Below are positions 1 through 9,539 of a stretch of 64,000 nucleotides of DNA, in pieces. The position numbers and the translations under genes are program-made. The first letter of the stretch is position 1, and every line of letters starts with the position of its first letter. Location: assembly GCF_024733565.1 (NCBI RefSeq), contig NZ_JANIOC010000012.1, forward strand, positions 94,113 to 158,112, read 5' to 3'. Below the pieces are notes generated by a model. That model was not told where the DNA came from. It saw nothing but the letters and a program-made list of their open reading frames with translations, and made no database searches. This DNA is from Rossellomorea sp. SC111. Lineage in GTDB: Bacteria > Bacillota > Bacilli > Bacillales > Bacillaceae_B.

Positions 1-623
1 CGCAGCGGAGCATCGATATGATTGAAGATTACATCGACGGTCTTCTTGGCGACGGGAAGATCCCGTTTGGAATGGGTGGAGAGCATCTGGTCTCATGGCC
101 GGTCATGAAAGCCATCGCGAAAAAATATCCGGATCTTGCCATCATCCATATGGACGCTCACACAGACCTGCGTGAAGAGTATGAAGGGGAGCCGTTATCC
201 CATTCGACTCCGATCCGCAAGATCGCCGAGCATATAGGACCGAAGAATGTCTATTCATTCGGCATCCGTTCAGGTATGAAAGAAGAATTCCAATGGGCGA
301 AGGAAAACGGCATGCATATTTCCAAATTTGAAGTGCTCGAGCCGTTGAAGGAAATCCTTCCACAGCTGGCAGGACGTCCTGTGTATGTGACGATCGATAT
401 TGACGTATTGGACCCTGCCCATGCTCCTGGAACTGGAACTGTGGACTGCGGCGGAATCACATCCAAGGAATTATTGGCATCGATACATGCCATCGCCCAC
501 TCTGACGTCAATGTCGTTGGAGCGGATCTGGTGGAAGTGGCACCAATCTATGATCCATCCGAGCAGACAGCGAATACGGCAAGTAAGCTGATCCGTGAAA
601 TGCTTCTTGGCTGGGTAAAATAA
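1..623 (+). CDS. speB: Agmatinase, 3' portion (5' end outside window)
   Basis: Ureohydrolase that splits agmatine to putrescine and urea in polyamine synthesis. The frame is open from base 3, so the gene starts left of the window; about 206 of the usual ~290 residues are present. The binuclear manganese motifs are visible: GGEH near the start, DAHTDLR, and DIDVLDPAHAPGTGT. The first in-frame ATG at 18 is internal, because residues before it (QRSID) already match the family. The C-terminus (REMLLGWVK) is the family's usual end. A terminator follows. Start unknown; identity is secure from family motifs. Confidence 0.95.
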   Translation, partial: QRSIDMIEDYIDGLLGDGKIPFGMGGEHLVSWPVMKAIAKKYPDLAIIHMDAHTDLREEYEGEPLSHSTPIRKIAEHIGPKNVYSFGIRSGMKEEFQWAKENGMHISKFEVLEPLKEILPQLAGRPVYVTIDIDVLDPAHAPGTGTVDCGGITSKELLASIHAIAHSDVNVVGADLVEVAPIYDPSEQTANTASKLIREMLLGWVK

Positions 624-631
624 ACCATCAA

Positions 632-666
632 AGCCTCTTCTCATTGGCAGAAGGGGCTATTCTTTT
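632..666 (+). terminator. Rho-independent terminator after speB
   Basis: A 10-bp stem (AGCCTCTTCT / AGAAGGGGCT, one G-T pair) with a 7-nt loop is followed by a short T-rich tail, 9 bases after the speB stop. Confidence 0.8.
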
Positions 667-830
667 GCCGATAATCCGCTTACATCCCTCCAATAAATGA
701 AAACTCACCATGTTCCATTGCATTTTCCCACAATACTTCTTATACTTAATTAGTTAGAAGGAAGGGACGTCTATTTGAGGGACGGACCTATCACTTGATC
801 GGACCCTAAAAAGAAAAGGATGTGAGTGGT

Positions 831-1268
831 TTGACGGCAAAAGCGGATTACACCCCTGTCAAAGTTCACTTGAAAACCAAAATCACAATAGGAGAGGAAA
901 GTGACTCTTTTGAACTGGTATCATTTGGTCGATACTATGAAAAAGGAGATGCCGTTTTTCTAAAGTACGATGAAGTACAAGAGGAAGGGACCACTCATAC
1001 GATTGTTAAAGTAACGGATCGACAGGCCCTCATCCTCAGAAGCGGGGCAGTCAAAATGAGAATGGCCTTCAACGAACTCGAGGAACAGAACGGTTCCTAC
1101 GAGAGCCAGCTCGGCACCCTCTTATTGACAACGAAAACCAAAACACTTTCACATACACAGAACGACTCGAAGCTTGAAGGGGACTTCAACCTTTCTTACG
1201 AGTTAAAGATGCAGGACAGTCCAGTGGGGGATTATGTTATGTCCATTCACTATAAGGAGGAAGCATAG
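831..1268 (+). CDS. ywiB: DUF1934 beta-barrel protein YwiB
   Basis: Small cytoplasmic protein of the DUF1934/YwiB family, predicted calycin-like beta-barrel; its biochemical role is not established. The conserved core [21 protein letters not shown] is visible in two parts around the middle of the protein. Start choice: an in-frame GTG at 822 lies directly on the Shine-Dalgarno (AAAGGATGTGA, 815-825), so the TTG at 831 with a 5-nt gap is preferred (145 residues). The stop lies 4 bases before argS, and the argS ribosome-binding site AAGGAGG sits inside the ywiB 3' end, so the two are probably cotranscribed and coupled, as in B. subtilis. No odd features. Confidence 0.85.
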   Translation: MTAKADYTPVKVHLKTKITIGEESDSFELVSFGRYYEKGDAVFLKYDEVQEEGTTHTIVKVTDRQALILRSGAVKMRMAFNELEEQNGSYESQLGTLLLTTKTKTLSHTQNDSKLEGDFNLSYELKMQDSPVGDYVMSIHYKEEA

Positions 1269-1272
1269 CGAT

Positions 1273-2943
1273 ATGAATATCGTCGAAAAAGTACAAGAAA
1301 ACCTGAAAGCCGAAATCAAAGCAGCGGTCCTGAAAGCGGGACTCGCAACTGAGGATCAGATCCCTGATGTCATCCTTGAGATCCCGAAAGAAAAATCACA
1401 CGGGGATTATTCAACGAATATGGCGATGCAGCTTGCACGTGTAGCGAAGAAGGCACCGCGCATGATTGCGGACGACATCGTCGCCAACTTCGACCAGTCC
1501 AAAGCGTCCATTGAAAAAATGGAGATTGCAGGACCCGGATTCATCAACTTCTACATGAACAACGAATACTTAACTGATTTGATCCCGTTGATTCTTGATC
1601 AAGATCAGGAATACGGTCAATCAGACGCCGGAAATGGCGAAAGAGTGAACGTCGAGTTCGTATCTGCCAATCCGACAGGTGACCTTCACCTTGGTCATGC
1701 ACGTGGAGCGGCCGTCGGGGATTCCCTATGTAATGTCCTTGAAAAAGCGGGCTATAAAGTAACCCGTGAATACTACATCAACGACGCAGGGAACCAGATC
1801 CACAACCTGGCGATCTCCGTTGAAGCACGTTACTTCCAGGCACTTGGTCAGGACAAAGCGATGCCTGAAGACGGGTACCACGGGGCTGACATCATCGGAA
1901 TCGGAAAGAAACTGGCTGAAGAATTCGGTTCGAAATACGCAGAAGTAAGCGATGCGGAACGCTACAAATTTTTCCGTGAATACGGCCTGAAGATTGAAAT
2001 GGCCAAGCTTCAAAAGGATCTTGAAATGTTCCGCGTTCCGTTCAATGTGTGGTACTCTGAAACATCCCTTTATGAAAATGGGAAAATCGATGCGGCACTG
2101 AAAACATTGAGAGATAACGGTCACGTATACGAAGAGGACGGCGCAACCTGGTTCCGTTCGACTGAACTTGGCGATGATAAGAACCGTGTCCTCATCAAGA
2201 ACGACGGCACATACACATATCTGACTCCGGATATTTCCTATCACCAGGATAAGTTCGAGCGAGGGCATGATGTGCTCATCAATATTTGGGGAGCGGACCA
2301 CCACGGTTATATCCCGCGTATGAAGGCGGCCATCGAAGCACTCGGCTTTGACCGCGATAAACTGGAAGTTGAAGTCATCCAACTCGTTCACCTTTATAAA
2401 AATGGTGAAAAGATGAAGATGAGTAAGCGTACAGGGAAAGCTGTTACGTTACGTGAGCTTGTGGAAGAGGTGGGCCTCGATGCTGTCCGCTATTTCTTCG
2501 CCATGAGAAGTGCCGACACGCACATGGACTTTGACCTGGACTTGGCGGTTTCCCAGTCTAACGAAAATCCTGTGTACTATGCTCAGTATGCCCACGCGCG
2601 TATTTGCAGCATCCTTCGCCAGGCAGAAGAACAGGGACTGGCTTCTGAAGACAAGATCGATTTAAAGCTGATCGGTACGGAGAAAGAAGTCGACCTGCTG
2701 AAAAAGCTTGGTGAATTCCCGCAAATGATCGCCGATGCAGCCGAGAAACGCACCCCGCACCGTGTAGCGAATTATATCAACGATCTGGCATCTGCTTTCC
2801 ACAGCTTCTACAATGCCAACAAGGTTCTCGATGAAGAAAATCGTGAATTGACGACAGCACGTCTTGCACTAGTAAAAGTCGTACGTGTCACGTTACAAAA
2901 CGCTCTTGCCTTGATCGGTGTTGCAGCTCCGGAAAAAATGTAA
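1273..2943 (+). CDS. argS: Arginyl-tRNA synthetase
   Basis: Class I aminoacyl-tRNA synthetase that charges tRNA-Arg in the cytoplasm. The protein is 556 residues, the length of B. subtilis ArgS. The HIGH-type signature HLGH is at about residues 139-142 and the KMSK loop (KMSKRTG) at about 382-388; an N-terminal Add1-like domain and the C-terminal DALR anticodon domain bracket the catalytic core. An upstream in-frame ATG at 1234 lies inside ywiB and is rejected because AAGGAGG (1254-1260) points to the ATG at 1273. A strong palindromic terminator follows within 10 bases. Confidence 0.97.
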   Translation: MNIVEKVQENLKAEIKAAVLKAGLATEDQIPDVILEIPKEKSHGDYSTNMAMQLARVAKKAPRMIADDIVANFDQSKASIEKMEIAGPGFINFYMNNEYLTDLIPLILDQDQEYGQSDAGNGERVNVEFVSANPTGDLHLGHARGAAVGDSLCNVLEKAGYKVTREYYINDAGNQIHNLAISVEARYFQALGQDKAMPEDGYHGADIIGIGKKLAEEFGSKYAEVSDAERYKFFREYGLKIEMAKLQKDLEMFRVPFNVWYSETSLYENGKIDAALKTLRDNGHVYEEDGATWFRSTELGDDKNRVLIKNDGTYTYLTPDISYHQDKFERGHDVLINIWGADHHGYIPRMKAAIEALGFDRDKLEVEVIQLVHLYKNGEKMKMSKRTGKAVTLRELVEEVGLDAVRYFFAMRSADTHMDFDLDLAVSQSNENPVYYAQYAHARICSILRQAEEQGLASEDKIDLKLIGTEKEVDLLKKLGEFPQMIADAAEKRTPHRVANYINDLASAFHSFYNANKVLDEENRELTTARLALVKVVRVTLQNALALIGVAAPEKM

Positions 2944-2950
2944 ATAGACA

Positions 2951-2986
2951 AAAGGTCCGTCCCTCATGAGGGACGGACCTTTTTCT
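2951..2986 (+). terminator. Terminator made of a perfect 28-bp palindrome
   Basis: AGGTCCGTCCCTC and its reverse complement are joined by two bases to give a perfect palindrome (2953-2980), followed by TTTTTC. The arms are one copy each of the dispersed word GAGGGACGGACCT seen elsewhere in the window. Confidence 0.9.
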
Positions 2987-3043
2987 TATATTTCTCCCTA
3001 TTTAACGTATAATAATGGAAGATGGATGAAGGAGGGGAATGGT

Positions 3044-3223
3044 ATGAAAACGGTCATACTGGCTATCGTAACCGGCTTTTTAGTCGGGTTTATCTTTGCT
3101 TTATTTAAGTTACCGATACCGGCACCGCCTGCCCTTGCAGGAATTGCGGGTATTGTGGGTATTTATCTTGGGTTTAAAGCGTTTATGGCGATTCAGCCCT
3201 GGATCGAGTCAGTGTTTAAATGA
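3044..3223 (+). CDS. XapX-domain small membrane protein
   Basis: A 59-residue hydrophobic protein with two membrane segments (about residues 3-21 and 31-52) separated by a short Pro-rich turn (LPIPAPPAL). Length and motif fit the XapX domain family, whose function is unknown. The ATG at 3044 is chosen because GGAGGGG lies 6-12 bases upstream; an in-frame ATG at 2966 falls inside the preceding terminator. It stands alone between argS and a convergent minus-strand pair and shares a bidirectional terminator with uvsE. Confidence 0.7.
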   Translation: MKTVILAIVTGFLVGFIFALFKLPIPAPPALAGIAGIVGIYLGFKAFMAIQPWIESVFK

Positions 3224-3238
3224 TGCGTACATACACGT

Positions 3239-3273
3239 AAAAAAGATGAACACCCAAGTGTCCATCTTTTTTA
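3239..3273. terminator. Bidirectional terminator between XapX gene and uvsE
   Basis: The stem AAAAAGATG...CATCTTTTT with inner ACAC/GTGT pairs has A-rich left and T-rich right flanks, so it can end transcription from both converging genes. Confidence 0.8.
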
Positions 3274-3275
3274 CT

Positions 3276-4229
3276 TTACCACTCAAGGGTCCCGCCACCG
3301 ATCCTTTTCACCCCGCGAATGGATGACAAATCGTCAATCAGCTTCAGCATCGCAAGATCTTTATGTTTGGCTTCAATCATAAAATCCACGTCCTGACCCA
3401 AGGTCTTCAAGGTTTTGAAAAATCCTTCCACAAAACCCGGATCGACCAGGTCAGCATGGGAACGGAAGGCCTTATCGGATTTAGGGGAGGAGATATGTAT
3501 TTTCGGCACTAAATCTCTCCTGTCCCAGGTGGCAAAAACAGCTTCAAGATAATCCTCAAGAGGCTTATCACTCGGATTGGCTTCGTGATGGTGAATGTCG
3601 AGGACCATGGGGATGTTCTCTTTTTGACAAGCGGTGATCGTTTCCTCGACGGTATAGGTCTTGTCGTCATTCTCAAGGGTCATGATGTCTTTTACATCCG
3701 GAGGGAGGTCTTTCAGGTTTTCATGAAAACGAATCAGGGTTTCTTCCTTATCCCCGTAGCTCCCTCCGATATGGATATTGATGACGGAATCCTTCTCGAT
3801 CCCCATATACTCAAGCATCCGGTAATGATACACCATGTCCTTCACGGCATTGTCCGTCACATGCTGCTTGGGACTCGTAAATAAGGTGAACTGGTTTGGA
3901 TGAAAGCTTGCCCTGATCCCGAACTTTTTGATCAGATCTCCAAGCTCCTTCCATTCTTTTTGAAAAGGGGAATGGAAATCCCATTCCACCTCGGGATGGG
4001 TGGCAAGGGGAACGAGGGAGCTCGATAATCTGTACAGCTTGATTTCATGTGCCGCACACAGATAGAGGATTCGTTTCGTATGTTCCAGGTTTAATCTCGT
4101 CACTTCCTTCAGGCGATCCATCCGCCCGCTTTTAGGTAACTCAGTGAATCGCTTGAATGTCATGGTTTTGGCAGGGCTAGCGTCCCATAAAGAGAGGGAG
4201 TTCGCCACGAATCCCAGTCGGACTTTCAT
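3276..4229 (-). CDS. uvsE: UV DNA damage endonuclease
   Basis: TIM-barrel endonuclease (UvsE/UVDE family, xylose-isomerase-like fold) that nicks DNA 5' of UV photoproducts and starts alternative excision repair. The 317 residues are close to B. subtilis UvsE (YwjD). Visible family motifs include the N-terminal RLGFVANSL, SFHPNQFTLF, the HIGGSYGDKE metal-site strand, DIHHHEANP and IEAKHKDLAML near the C-terminus. AGGGGGGAGA precedes the ATG. It lies 11 bases downstream of cls and is probably in the same transcript. Confidence 0.93.
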   Translation of the reverse strand: MKVRLGFVANSLSLWDASPAKTMTFKRFTELPKSGRMDRLKEVTRLNLEHTKRILYLCAAHEIKLYRLSSSLVPLATHPEVEWDFHSPFQKEWKELGDLIKKFGIRASFHPNQFTLFTSPKQHVTDNAVKDMVYHYRMLEYMGIEKDSVINIHIGGSYGDKEETLIRFHENLKDLPPDVKDIMTLENDDKTYTVEETITACQKENIPMVLDIHHHEANPSDKPLEDYLEAVFATWDRRDLVPKIHISSPKSDKAFRSHADLVDPGFVEGFFKTLKTLGQDVDFMIEAKHKDLAMLKLIDDLSSIRGVKRIGGGTLEW

Positions 4230-4240
4230 GTGTCTCCCCC

Positions 4241-5446
4241 CTAAAGTAAGATTGAAATGACTGAAGCGACGCGTTCTTTTAACCGTGTGACCATGGAAAC
4301 CGATGAAAGGTCGCTTTCGCTTAACATGTCGGATGCCGCCATGTCTTTTTCCATTTCCTTTTTCAACGTCTGGATAAATCCTTTATCGTAAATCAGGTTA
4401 TTGATTTCTAAATTGATAAAGAAGCTGCGCTTATCAAAATTGGCCGTGCCGATATCACAGAAATGGTCATCGACGACCATGACCTTTGCATGATAAAAAC
4501 CGTCCATGAATTGATACACTTTCGCACCACTAGCGAGCAGCGGTCTGAAATACGGAAAGGCCGCTTCTTTCACCAGCATATGATCGGCATTATTCGGTAT
4601 GATGATCTTGACGGTGACACCCCTGCCCAGCGCACCCAAAAGGGCATCCATCAATTTAGGAGTGGGAATGAAGTAAGGTGTACCAATGATGATTTCATCT
4701 TGTGCCTCGTCGATGAATTTCCCAAAGAAGTCTTCGATATTGATCCCCTCGGTTGGGAAAATCCGATGTTCGATGCTTCCTTTTTCAGAAGGAGGGAAAT
4801 ACGTTGCTTCATCCTTTAAATCTTTCTCGGTGGCACGGAACCAGTCAATACAGAATTCCGTTTGCAGATCATGTACACCTTCTCCCTCAAGCCGCAGGTG
4901 ATAATCCCTCCACGGAGAAAGCTCGGGCTTATCATTTTCATCGATATATTCCTTCCCGATGTTGTAACCGCCTAAATAACCGATGACTCCATCGATGACG
5001 GTGATCTTCCGGTGATTACGCTGCTGGGAGGAAAAGAACAGGTATGGCAACTTGACTTTCCGGCAGTAATCGACTTCCACACCTGCATCCCGAAGTTCCT
5101 TTACCTTCGACTTCGGGACGTTATGACTGCCGATCTGGTCCATCAGGAGACGGACTTCAATCCCTTCTTTCACCTTTCCTTTCAGCAGCTCCAGGAACCT
5201 GTTGGCAAAATGGTCATCCTGGACGATATAAAATAATACATGAATAGAAGACCTTGCTTCTCTCATCTCTTTAAACATATGATCAAAAAGCTCTGGGCCT
5301 CTTGAAAATAATTGAATATCACTATTTCGCTTTTCATAATCTCTTCTTGTCCGCGTCCGGATGAAATGACTTCTTCCCAATTTGAAATCGAGTATCAGCC
5401 ATCCGATGATTGCGGCAAGGATTACCAGTAGGATTAACCACAACAT
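4241..5446 (-). CDS. cls: Cardiolipin synthase (phospholipase D family, YwjE type)
   Basis: Membrane-anchored enzyme that condenses two phosphatidylglycerols to cardiolipin and glycerol. One N-terminal membrane helix (residues ~2-20) is followed by two PLD domains, each with an HKD motif: HRKITVID at about 145 and HAKVMVVD near 325. The 401 residues match the shorter YwjE-like class with a single N-terminal helix rather than the ~480-residue ClsA class with two. GAGAGAGTGA precedes the ATG. Upstream of uvsE on the same strand, and divergent from fadF across a ~300-bp regulatory gap. Confidence 0.9.
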   Translation of the reverse strand: MLWLILLVILAAIIGWLILDFKLGRSHFIRTRTRRDYEKRNSDIQLFSRGPELFDHMFKEMREARSSIHVLFYIVQDDHFANRFLELLKGKVKEGIEVRLLMDQIGSHNVPKSKVKELRDAGVEVDYCRKVKLPYLFFSSQQRNHRKITVIDGVIGYLGGYNIGKEYIDENDKPELSPWRDYHLRLEGEGVHDLQTEFCIDWFRATEKDLKDEATYFPPSEKGSIEHRIFPTEGINIEDFFGKFIDEAQDEIIIGTPYFIPTPKLMDALLGALGRGVTVKIIIPNNADHMLVKEAAFPYFRPLLASGAKVYQFMDGFYHAKVMVVDDHFCDIGTANFDKRSFFINLEINNLIYDKGFIQTLKKEMEKDMAASDMLSESDLSSVSMVTRLKERVASVISILL

Positions 5447-5581
5447 AGAATCACTCTCTCATTTGCATTATCTTTAGTATGTCCTCTTTCTTACGTACAT
5501 TACATCCTTTCTTCTTTTCCCTTTCATGAGTCCTTTTGAAACCTGTGGGGGGTACAAATAGTCCTGTTTATTTTCAAGAAA

Positions 5582-5595
5582 TGAATAATCGTTCA
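5582..5595. promoter_or_regulatory. Candidate FadR-type operator, distal
   Basis: TGAATAATCGTTCA is a degenerate dyad that matches the half-sites of the better copy at 5634 (TGAAT...TTCA). Two such boxes 52 bp apart upstream of fadF fit binding by the TetR-family regulator encoded downstream; this is inference from pattern and context. Confidence 0.45.
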
Positions 5596-5628
5596 TGAAA
5601 AGGTTTTCATTTTTATTAAGAAAAACCA

Positions 5629-5656
5629 TTGACTGAATGCTCATTCATAATATAAT
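5629..5656 (+). promoter_or_regulatory. fadF promoter with an operator in the spacer
   Basis: TTGACT (5629-5634) and TATAAT (5651-5656) are 16 bp apart, a good sigma-A promoter. The dyad TGAATGCTCATTCA (5634-5647) occupies nearly the whole spacer, so a bound repressor would exclude RNA polymerase. Known B. subtilis FadR sites share the TGAATGA/TCATTCA half-sites but with a longer centre, so assignment to FadR is likely, not proven. Confidence 0.7.
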
Positions 5657-5750
5657 GGAGATATGGACTATTCAGAATATTAATTTGGTTTGTAAAAGTT
5701 TGAACAAAGGGGATGTTCAAATCAGGCCAATGAAGGGGGAGTGTTTGTCT

Positions 5751-7868
5751 ATGAATGGGTTACTCATTCTCAATTGGGTCGCATTTATCCTTGTGACCGT
5801 TTATGCACTGAGTCTGTTTGTGTATGTAGTGAAGACGAGAATTGAATATATTAAGCTCGGGAAAAAAGTGGAATTCGATAAACGATTCAAAGAACGGTTC
5901 CAGAAGATCCTGGTCAACGTCTTCGGACAGAAGAAGCTTCTGAAGGATAAGAAAAGTGGAGCGATCCACGTCATGTTCTTCTACGGATTCATCCTTGTCC
6001 AATTCGGGGCCATCGACTTCATCTGGAAGGGGCTTGCTCCGGGAAGTCACTTACCACTTGGGCCGCTATATCCAGGCTTCACGTTCTTCCAGGAGATCGT
6101 CACACTGATGATCCTCGTCGCGGTTGTGTGGGCGTTCCATCGCCGCTATGTGGAAAAGCTGGTCCGTTTAAAAAGAGGATTCAAATCAGGGCTTGTTCTC
6201 TTGTTCATCGGAGGATTAATGCTTTCCGTCCTAGTCGGGAATGGAATGGGCATCATCTGGCACGGGGAAGAACTGGCCTGGACGGAGCCTATCGCGTCAC
6301 TGATTGCAGGGGCACTTGGAGGCATCGGGGAAACGGCGTCCATCGCCATTTTCTATGTTGCCTGGTGGATTCATTTACTATTCTTGTTGGCATTCCTTGT
6401 GTATGTACCGCAATCCAAGCATGCGCATTTAATTGCGGGTCCTGCCAATGTGTATTTCAATCGTTTAGACAACCCTGGAAAGCTTAAGCCGATCGACTTT
6501 GAAGATGAGTCAGCTGAAAGCTTCGGGGTAGGAAAAATTGAAGAGTTTACGCAGCATCAGATGATCGACTTCTACGCATGTGTGGAATGTGGTCGTTGTA
6601 CGAATATGTGTCCGGCAACCGGAACAGGGAAAATGCTTTCCCCTATGGACCTGATCGTCAAATTGCGTGATAACCTGACGAATCACGGTGCTGTCGTGAC
6701 GCAGAAGAAGCCATGGGTGCCGACATTCGCATTCAATGGCACAAAAGGGAATCAATTAGCTATGGCAAGTGCGACTCAAGCGGCCGAAGAAGCGGCAGCA
6801 GGAGCTGCGTACAGTCCAAGCCTGATCGGGGACGTCATCACAGAAGAAGAAATCTGGGCATGTACAACGTGCCGTAACTGTGAAGACCAATGTCCGGTCA
6901 TGAATGAGCACGTGGATAAAATCATTGACCTTCGCCGCTACCTCGTTCTGACGGAAGGGAAGATGGATGCCGACGCACAGCGCGCCATGCAAAACATCGA
7001 GCGCCAGGGGAATCCTTGGGGTCTGAACCGTAAAGAACGTGAAAACTGGCGCGAAGCGAGAGAAGACGTGACGATTCCTACGGTAAAGGAAATGAAAAAA
7101 GCAGGGGAAGACTTCGAATTCCTATTCTGGGTCGGATCCATGGGTTCATTCGATAACCGAAGCCAAAAGATCGCCTTATCTTTCGCCAAGCTGATGAATG
7201 AAGCCGGCGTGAAGTTCGCGATTCTCGGTAATAAAGAAAAGAACTCCGGTGATACACCGAGACGTCTCGGAAACGAATTCTTGTTCCAGGAGCTTGCCGG
7301 TCAAAATATCGCTGAGTTCGAAAAACATGAAATCAAGAAAATCGTAACGATTGATCCGCATGCGTACAACATTTTTAAAAATGAGTATCCGGACTTTGGT
7401 CTGGAAGCGGAAGTCTATCACCATACAGAACTTCTTCATCAACTGGTACAGGAAGGTCGCTTGAAGCCTCAATACGAAGTGAACGAAACAATCACCTTCC
7501 ATGATTCCTGTTACCTTGGACGTTACAACGAAGTGTACGATCCACCGCGTGAAATCCTGAAATCCATTTCCGGCGTGAAATTGGTCGAGATTGAACGTAA
7601 CCGTGAAAAAGGCATGTGCTGTGGAGCAGGTGGAGGACTGATGTGGATGGAAGAAGACGCAGGACACCGCGTCAACGTCTCCCGTACTGAGCAGGCACTG
7701 GCAGTCAGTCCGTCGGTCATCAGCTCGGGCTGTCCATACTGTCTGACGATGCTGTCGGATGGTACGAAAGCGAAGGAAGTGGAAGAAACGGTTTCTACGC
7801 TGGATGTAGCAGAAATCCTTGAAAAAGCCGTTTGTGGCGATCTAAAGGACCAACCGGCTGCATCTTAA
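5751..7868 (+). CDS. fadF: FadF: membrane-bound iron-sulfur oxidoreductase
   Basis: Predicted electron carrier linking acyl-CoA dehydrogenase flavin (through ETF) to the membrane quinone pool. Starting at ATG 5751 the protein has 705 residues, as in B. subtilis FadF (YwjF); GGGGGAG lies just upstream, and the in-frame ATG at 5637 overlaps the promoter. About five N-terminal membrane helices (to ~residue 240) are followed by two CxxCxxCxxxC ferredoxin clusters at about residues 277 and 371, then two cysteine-rich CCG domains (DSCYLGRY ~584, MCCGAGGG ~622) like heterodisulfide reductase subunit D. It heads the beta-oxidation block and carries a FadR-like operator in its promoter. Confidence 0.93.
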   Translation: MNGLLILNWVAFILVTVYALSLFVYVVKTRIEYIKLGKKVEFDKRFKERFQKILVNVFGQKKLLKDKKSGAIHVMFFYGFILVQFGAIDFIWKGLAPGSHLPLGPLYPGFTFFQEIVTLMILVAVVWAFHRRYVEKLVRLKRGFKSGLVLLFIGGLMLSVLVGNGMGIIWHGEELAWTEPIASLIAGALGGIGETASIAIFYVAWWIHLLFLLAFLVYVPQSKHAHLIAGPANVYFNRLDNPGKLKPIDFEDESAESFGVGKIEEFTQHQMIDFYACVECGRCTNMCPATGTGKMLSPMDLIVKLRDNLTNHGAVVTQKKPWVPTFAFNGTKGNQLAMASATQAAEEAAAGAAYSPSLIGDVITEEEIWACTTCRNCEDQCPVMNEHVDKIIDLRRYLVLTEGKMDADAQRAMQNIERQGNPWGLNRKERENWREAREDVTIPTVKEMKKAGEDFEFLFWVGSMGSFDNRSQKIALSFAKLMNEAGVKFAILGNKEKNSGDTPRRLGNEFLFQELAGQNIAEFEKHEIKKIVTIDPHAYNIFKNEYPDFGLEAEVYHHTELLHQLVQEGRLKPQYEVNETITFHDSCYLGRYNEVYDPPREILKSISGVKLVEIERNREKGMCCGAGGGLMWMEEDAGHRVNVSRTEQALAVSPSVISSGCPYCLTMLSDGTKAKEVEETVSTLDVAEILEKAVCGDLKDQPAAS

Positions 7869-7909
7869 AAAGAATATTATCAACACAATAATGAATTAGA
7901 CACACATTC

Positions 7910-7957
7910 AGGAGTGAAACAAAATAGTCTCTATTGCGTTTCACTCCTATTGTTTTT
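7910..7957 (+). terminator. Terminator after fadF
   Basis: A perfect 11-bp stem AGGAGTGAAAC / GTTTCACTCCT with a 17-nt loop is followed by ATTGTTTTTC. Confidence 0.85.
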
Positions 7958-8082
7958 CTACATTAATAATATTGATGGAAAAATAGAAACTTTCAAAAAA
8001 ATTGGGTGCGTTCAAGATGAATTTGAAGTACAATAAAGGTATATTGGGGACAAAATTTGTCCCTTCTCTTGTGAGAAGCAGT

Positions 8083-8096
8083 TGAGCGAGCGTTCA
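8083..8096. promoter_or_regulatory. Candidate FadR-type operator upstream of the thiolase
   Basis: TGAGCGAGCGTTCA shares length and outer bases with the two dyads upstream of fadF and lies ~87 bp before the thiolase start. No convincing -35/-10 pair was found here. A separate perfect dyad GGGAC...GTCCC (8046-8062) lies 20 bp upstream. Confidence 0.45.
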
Positions 8097-8182
8097 GTCG
8101 AAAGTCGATCATATTTTTTTAAAGTAAATTGAAAGCGTATACAAAATCACGGATAAAACCCATATAAAGGAGAGCGATGGAG

Positions 8183-9370
8183 ATGGGAAAAACGGTTATT
8201 TTAGATGGAGCAAGAACGCCTTTTGGTAAATTCGGGGGAAGCCTCAGCGGTTTTTCAGCTTCAGAGCTTGGCGGTTTCGCAGTAAAGGAAGCCTTGAAAC
8301 GGGCTGGAGTAAGCGGTGAAGAAGTGGAAGAAGTCATCCTCGGATCCGTTTTACAAGGGGGACAGGGACAAATCCCTTCACGTCAAGCTTCACGCCACGC
8401 TGGCTTACCTTGGAATGTCAAAACGGAAACCATCAATAAAGTTTGTGCATCAGGAATGCGCAGCGTCACACTGGGAGACCAGATCATCCGTGCAGGCGAC
8501 GGTGAAGTGATCGTGGCAGGTGGAATGGAATCCATGTCCAATGCCCCTTACATCCTTCCGAAAGCGCGTTGGGGATTCAAAATGGGAGATTCACAAGTAA
8601 AGGACCTGATGGTTCACGACGGATTGACGTGCAGCTTCAACAACGTCCACATGGGAACGTACGGAAATGAAACAGCGAAGGAATTTGAACTATCAAGAGA
8701 AGAGCAGGACGAATGGGCACTCAGAAGCCATCAAAGAGCAGTAAAAGCGACCGAAGAAGGAGTGCTCGGTGAAGAAATCGTGGCTGTTGAGGTTCCTCAG
8801 CGCAAAGGAGAACCGATTCTCGTCGCAAAAGATGAAGCGCCGCGGAAAGAAACATCCATCGAGGTGCTGGCTAAATTGGGGCCTGTCTTCGGATCAGAAG
8901 GAACGATTACAGCAGGGAACGCTCCAGGGGTCAACGACGGAGCGGCAGCCATGGTCCTCATGAGTGAAGAAAGAGCCGCGAAGGAAGGGAAACAGCCGTT
9001 AGCGACGATCCTTGGTCATACAGCGATCGCCGTTGAGGCAAAAGACTTCCCGCAAACACCGGGTCTTGTCATCAACGAGCTTCTTAAGAAAACAGGGAAA
9101 TCCCTTGAGGAGATCGATCTGTTTGAAATCAACGAAGCATTTGCAGCCGTGGCCTTAACAAGCGGGAAAATCGCCGGCCTTGATCCTGAGAAAGTCAATG
9201 TGAACGGTGGAGCCGTAGCCCTTGGCCATCCGATCGGAGCAAGCGGGGCCCGTATCATCCTGACACTCGCATACGAACTGAAACGCCGCGGAGGCGGAAT
9301 CGGGATTGCCTCGATCTGCAGCGGAGGCGGTCAAGGGGATGCAATCATGATTGAGGTTGCGAAGCAGTAG
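8183..9370 (+). CDS. mmgA: Acetyl-CoA C-acetyltransferase (thiolase, MmgA/FadA-like)
   Basis: Thiolase that cleaves 3-ketoacyl-CoA or condenses acetyl-CoA, last step of beta-oxidation. The nucleophile Cys is at about residue 88 (NKVCASG), with the second triad part GHPIGASGA and the C-terminal base in CSGGGQGDA; ~395 residues is usual. AAAGGAGAG ends 8 bases before the ATG at 8183; an in-frame ATG at 8177 is possible but too close. It heads a run with the dehydrogenases and icmF, and a FadR-like dyad lies upstream. Substrate chain length cannot be told from sequence. Confidence 0.92.
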   Translation: MGKTVILDGARTPFGKFGGSLSGFSASELGGFAVKEALKRAGVSGEEVEEVILGSVLQGGQGQIPSRQASRHAGLPWNVKTETINKVCASGMRSVTLGDQIIRAGDGEVIVAGGMESMSNAPYILPKARWGFKMGDSQVKDLMVHDGLTCSFNNVHMGTYGNETAKEFELSREEQDEWALRSHQRAVKATEEGVLGEEIVAVEVPQRKGEPILVAKDEAPRKETSIEVLAKLGPVFGSEGTITAGNAPGVNDGAAAMVLMSEERAAKEGKQPLATILGHTAIAVEAKDFPQTPGLVINELLKKTGKSLEEIDLFEINEAFAAVALTSGKIAGLDPEKVNVNGGAVALGHPIGASGARIILTLAYELKRRGGGIGIASICSGGGQGDAIMIEVAKQ

Positions 9371-9388
9371 GGCGTTAGATAGCGGTTT

Positions 9389-9426
9389 TGTACCTGGTAC
9401 AAATGGGATTGATTGTACCAGGTACA
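9389..9426. repeat. Hairpin of two 13-bp near-palindromes
   Basis: TGTACCTGGTACA and TGTACCAGGTACA are exact reverse complements separated by 12 bases, and each arm is itself palindromic around its centre. No T-run follows, so it is not a normal terminator. A second small stem (CTGCTGA/TCAGCAG, 9441-9468) and an ACCAA-rich simple repeat (9475-9503) fill the rest of this gap. Confidence 0.7.
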
Positions 9427-9539
9427 GCTCTTGAGTTCAGCTGCTGAATTTCTGATGAAAATCAGCAGGTGAATCAACCAAACCAACCAAACCAAACCAA
9501 CTAGATTACTAGTCTCATATAACAAAGGGGAGAAACAAA

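Noticed and set aside
1726..2391. 221-codon minus-strand frame inside argS
   Set aside because: Fully antisense to a secure gene, with no start signal or family motif.
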